DNA from: Clostridiaceae bacterium
Lineage (GTDB): Bacteria > Bacillota_A > Clostridia > Acetivibrionales > Acetivibrionaceae
Assembly (NCBI GenBank): GCA_012513545.1
Contig: JAAZCB010000143.1
Location: 1-15,205, forward strand
Length of the DNA: 15,205 nucleotides
Direction: 5' to 3'
Both the position numbers and the translations under genes were made by a program. Below are positions 13,038 through 15,205 of the stretch, piece after piece (within the stretch, counting starts at the first letter, position 1; each line of letters begins with the position of its first letter). The notes under the pieces are model-generated. The model was not told where the DNA came from, ran no database searches, and was given only the letters and a program-made list of their open reading frames with translations.

Positions 13038-15205
13038 CTACTTCTTATTGAATACCAGTTCTTCTTCCCTGCTTTCAATTGTGACTTTGTCGCCTGATTT
13101 TACTCTGCCTTCGAGCATCTCCTCTGCCAATTTGTCCTCAACCATGCTTTGTATTGCCCTCCTCAGAGGTCTTGCACCATATATCTGGTCAAAACCCTTC
13201 CTGGCCAATAAAGCTTTTGCATCGTCTGTAACCTCAATAGATATTGCATTTTGTTTGAGCCTCTTTGCGAGTGTATCAATCATCAGGCTGACGATCTTCT
13301 TAAGGTGTTCTTCCTCTAACGGGTGGAACACTATTATTTCATCAATCCTGTTTAAGAACTCAGGCCTGAAGGTTCTCTTAAGTTCTCCCATTACATTGTT
13401 TTTCATATCATTGTAGGTCTTTGCCTTTTCTTCACTTTGTGCTGCAAAGCCAAGCCGCTTGGGTTCAGTTATAAGTCTGGCTCCTACGTTTGAAGTCATT
13501 ATAATTACTGTGTTTCTGAAATCTACAAGCCTTCCCTGTGAGTCTGTCAGCCTTCCGTCTTCAAGAATCTGAAGAAGTATGTTGAAGACATCGGGATGCG
13601 CTTTTTCAATTTCATCAAACAGAAGTACCGAATAGGGTTTTCTTCTTACTTTTTCAGTAAGCTGTCCTCCTTCATCATAACCTACGTATCCCGGAGGTGA
13701 GCCTACAAGTCTTGATACGCTGTGCTTTTCCATATACTCGGACATATCGATTCGTATCATCGAATTTTCATCACCAAAAAGGGCTTCTGCCAAGGCCCGG
13801 CTGAGCTCGGTTTTACCAACTCCGGAAGGACCCAGGAATATAAATGAACCGACAGGACGTTTAGGGTCTTTAAGACCTACCCTTCCTCTTCTGATAGCCT
13901 TGGAAATAGCCTTAACTGCCTCATCCTGTCCAATTACCCTTCCATGGAGAATATCCTCCATCTTCATAAGCCTTTCCGTTTCCTCTTCAGCCAGCCTTTT
14001 AACCGGTATACCGGTCCAGTCAGCTACTATTCCTGCTATCTCCTCTTCAGTTACGGTATCGGTTGTGGTCTGATTCTTTTGCTGCCAGTCATTCTTTGCT
14101 TTATCAAGTTCATTCTTTAATCTCTGTTCTTCATCTCTTATTCTGGCGGCCTTTTCAAATTCCTGGCATATTATCGAATCTTCCTTTTCTTTTCTGAGTC
14201 TCTCAACCTGCTCCTCAAGCTGCTTTAAATCAGGCGGCGCCGTAAAGGATTTCAGCCTCACTCTTGATGCCGCCTCATCAATCAGGTCTATAGCCTTGTC
14301 AGGCAGAAACCTGTCGGTAATATACCTGTCGGAAAGCTCTACAGCCGCAGTTAATGCATCATCGGTAATTGTAACCCTGTGGTGTGCTTCATACTTGTCC
14401 CTGACACCCTTTAATATTTCAACAGCCTCTTCACGTGTAGGTTCACCCACTGTTATGGGCTGGAACCTTCTCTCTAATGCTGAATCCTTTTCAACGTGCT
14501 TTCTGTATTCATTAAGGGTAGTCGCACCTATTACCTGTATTTCACCTCTGGCAAGCGAAGGTTTTAATATGTTTGAAGCATCTATTGCTCCCTCGGCTGC
14601 TCCCGCACCGATAATAGTATGCATCTCATCTATAAAAAGAACTACGTTTCCTGCCTTCTTAATCTCATCAAGGGCTTTTTTAAGCCTTTCCTCAAATTCA
14701 CCCCTGTATTTTGCGCCCGCTACCATGGATGAAAGATCAAGGGTTACCACCCTCTTGTCTTTTAGTGTCTCAGGAATATTTCCCTCAACAATTTTCTGAG
14801 CCAGTCCCTCTGCTATAGCAGTCTTGCCAACACCCGGCTCACCTATAAGACAAGGATTGTTTTTTGTTCTTCTGCTTAATATTTGTATAACCCTTTCAAT
14901 TTCCTTATCGCGCCCGATAACAGGGTCAAACTTCCCTTCCCTGGCCATGTCTGTCAAATCTCTTCCAAACTGATTAAGTGTTGGCGTATTTGAATATGAA
15001 CTGCTGTTTTTTGGTGTTCCGGTTGATCCCGGAGCCTCTTCATTAAGCATTTTAACAATCTCCTGGAACAGCTTCTGGGGATCTACTCCAAGATCCATAA
15101 GAATCCTGACCGCTACACTTTCTCCTTCCTTCATAATTCCAAGAAGAAGATGCTCTGTCCCTATATAGTTGTGTCCCATCCTTCTCGCTTCCCGGAAGCT
15201 CAACT
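13038..15205 (-). CDS. clpC: AAA+ unfoldase ClpC, ATPase subunit of the Clp protease (N-terminus cut)
   Basis: Class I Hsp100 unfoldase that feeds proteins to ClpP in stress response and protein quality control. The visible 722 or so residues start within the N-domain ([18 protein letters not shown]) and lack the first part of the protein. Counting from the TTG codon at 15203 as residue 1, AAA-1 has Walker A G-E-P-G-V-G-K-T (121-128) and Walker B V-L-F-I-D-E (188-193). A middle domain follows with a UVR-like coiled segment (about 340-375: [12 protein letters not shown]), the mark of ClpC as against ClpA, ClpB or ClpE. AAA-2 has G-P-S-G-V-G-K-T (458-465), pore loop G-Y-V-G-Y (505-509) and Walker B V-L-L-F-D-E (526-531). 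The gene is open at the right edge; ctsR, mcsA and mcsB would be expected beyond it. radA, its usual downstream neighbour, is about 4.9 kb away here. Confidence 0.97.
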   Translation of the reverse strand, partial: LSFREARRMGHNYIGTEHLLLGIMKEGESVAVRILMDLGVDPQKLFQEIVKMLNEEAPGSTGTPKNSSSYSNTPTLNQFGRDLTDMAREGKFDPVIGRDKEIERVIQILSRRTKNNPCLIGEPGVGKTAIAEGLAQKIVEGNIPETLKDKRVVTLDLSSMVAGAKYRGEFEERLKKALDEIKKAGNVVLFIDEMHTIIGAGAAEGAIDASNILKPSLARGEIQVIGATTLNEYRKHVEKDSALERRFQPITVGEPTREEAVEILKGVRDKYEAHHRVTITDDALTAAVELSDRYITDRFLPDKAIDLIDEAASRVRLKSFTAPPDLKQLEEQVERLRKEKEDSIICQEFEKAARIRDEEQRLKNELDKAKNDWQQKNQTTTDTVTEEEIAGIVADWTGIPVKRLAEEETERLMKMEDILHGRVIGQDEAVKAISKAIRRGRVGLKDPKRPVGSFIFLGPSGVGKTELSRALAEALFGDENSMIRIDMSEYMEKHSVSRLVGSPPGYVGYDEGGQLTEKVRRKPYSVLLFDEIEKAHPDVFNILLQILEDGRLTDSQGRLVDFRNTVIIMTSNVGARLITEPKRLGFAAQSEEKAKTYNDMKNNVMGELKRTFRPEFLNRIDEIIVFHPLEEEHLKKIVSLMIDTLAKRLKQNAISIEVTDDAKALLARKGFDQIYGARPLRRAIQSMVEDKLAEEMLEGRVKSGDKVTIESREEELVFNKK

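Noticed and set aside
14296..14799. 167-codon plus-strand reading frame
   Set aside because: Antisense to the AAA-1 region of clpC; the low-complexity Ser-rich translation is typical of a shadow frame.
1..15205. CRISPR arrays, tRNA/rRNA genes, transposase genes, phage genes
   Set aside because: I saw no regularly spaced repeats, no tRNA-like cloverleaf with its T-loop signature, and no transposase or phage reading frame on either strand.

Overview
The window looks like a chromosomal segment of a low-G+C Gram-positive anaerobe, most likely a clostridium (class Clostridia, Bacillota). The signs are A/T-rich intergenic DNA, strong Shine-Dalgarno sites, consensus sigma-A promoters, two well-placed TTG starts, Gram-positive style lipoproteins, and clpC, radA and disA of the clostridial/bacillary type. 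The species cannot be fixed from the sequence alone.

Layout, left to right. (1) 1-941, minus strand: the ribosomal pair rplM-rpsI (L13, S9), with a consensus promoter and a leader of about 95 nt; rpsI runs off the left edge. (2) 1203-4934, plus strand: a large two-module FtsX/MacB-type ABC permease, a possible 35-residue ORF, and a lipoprotein HlyD/MacA-type adaptor. No ABC ATPase gene lies beside them. (3) 4991-5638: a 20-bp perfect inverted repeat, a consensus promoter, a small conserved cysteine-containing protein of unknown function and its intrinsic terminator. (4) 10122-5673, minus strand: a GH15 glucoamylase-like enzyme, then radA and disA, closely spaced and probably cotranscribed. 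(5) 10252-12990, plus strand: a membrane GT2 glycosyltransferase and a lipoprotein NodB-like (CE4) polysaccharide deacetylase. Two 64-nt structured repeats, about 89% identical and in the same orientation, bracket this pair. REP-like G/C-rich palindromes follow the glycosyltransferase and clpC. (6) 13038-15205, minus strand: clpC, cut at its N-terminal end by the right edge.

How the parts fit. In many Bacillota clpC, radA and disA are neighbours in one stress/DNA-integrity operon. Here radA-disA and clpC are about 4.9 kb apart, separated by three carbohydrate genes. The glycosyltransferase and deacetylase form a plausible minimal module for making and trimming a cell-surface polysaccharide, similar in logic to IcaA/IcaB or PgaC/PgaB. 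The bracketing repeats suggest the pair was gained or moved as a unit. The permease and adaptor look like a MacAB-type exporter or envelope machine that must borrow its ATPase.

The observations most worth following are the bracketing structured repeats, the REP-like elements abutting stop codons, the apparent ATT start of the permease, and the ATPase-less permease/adaptor pair.
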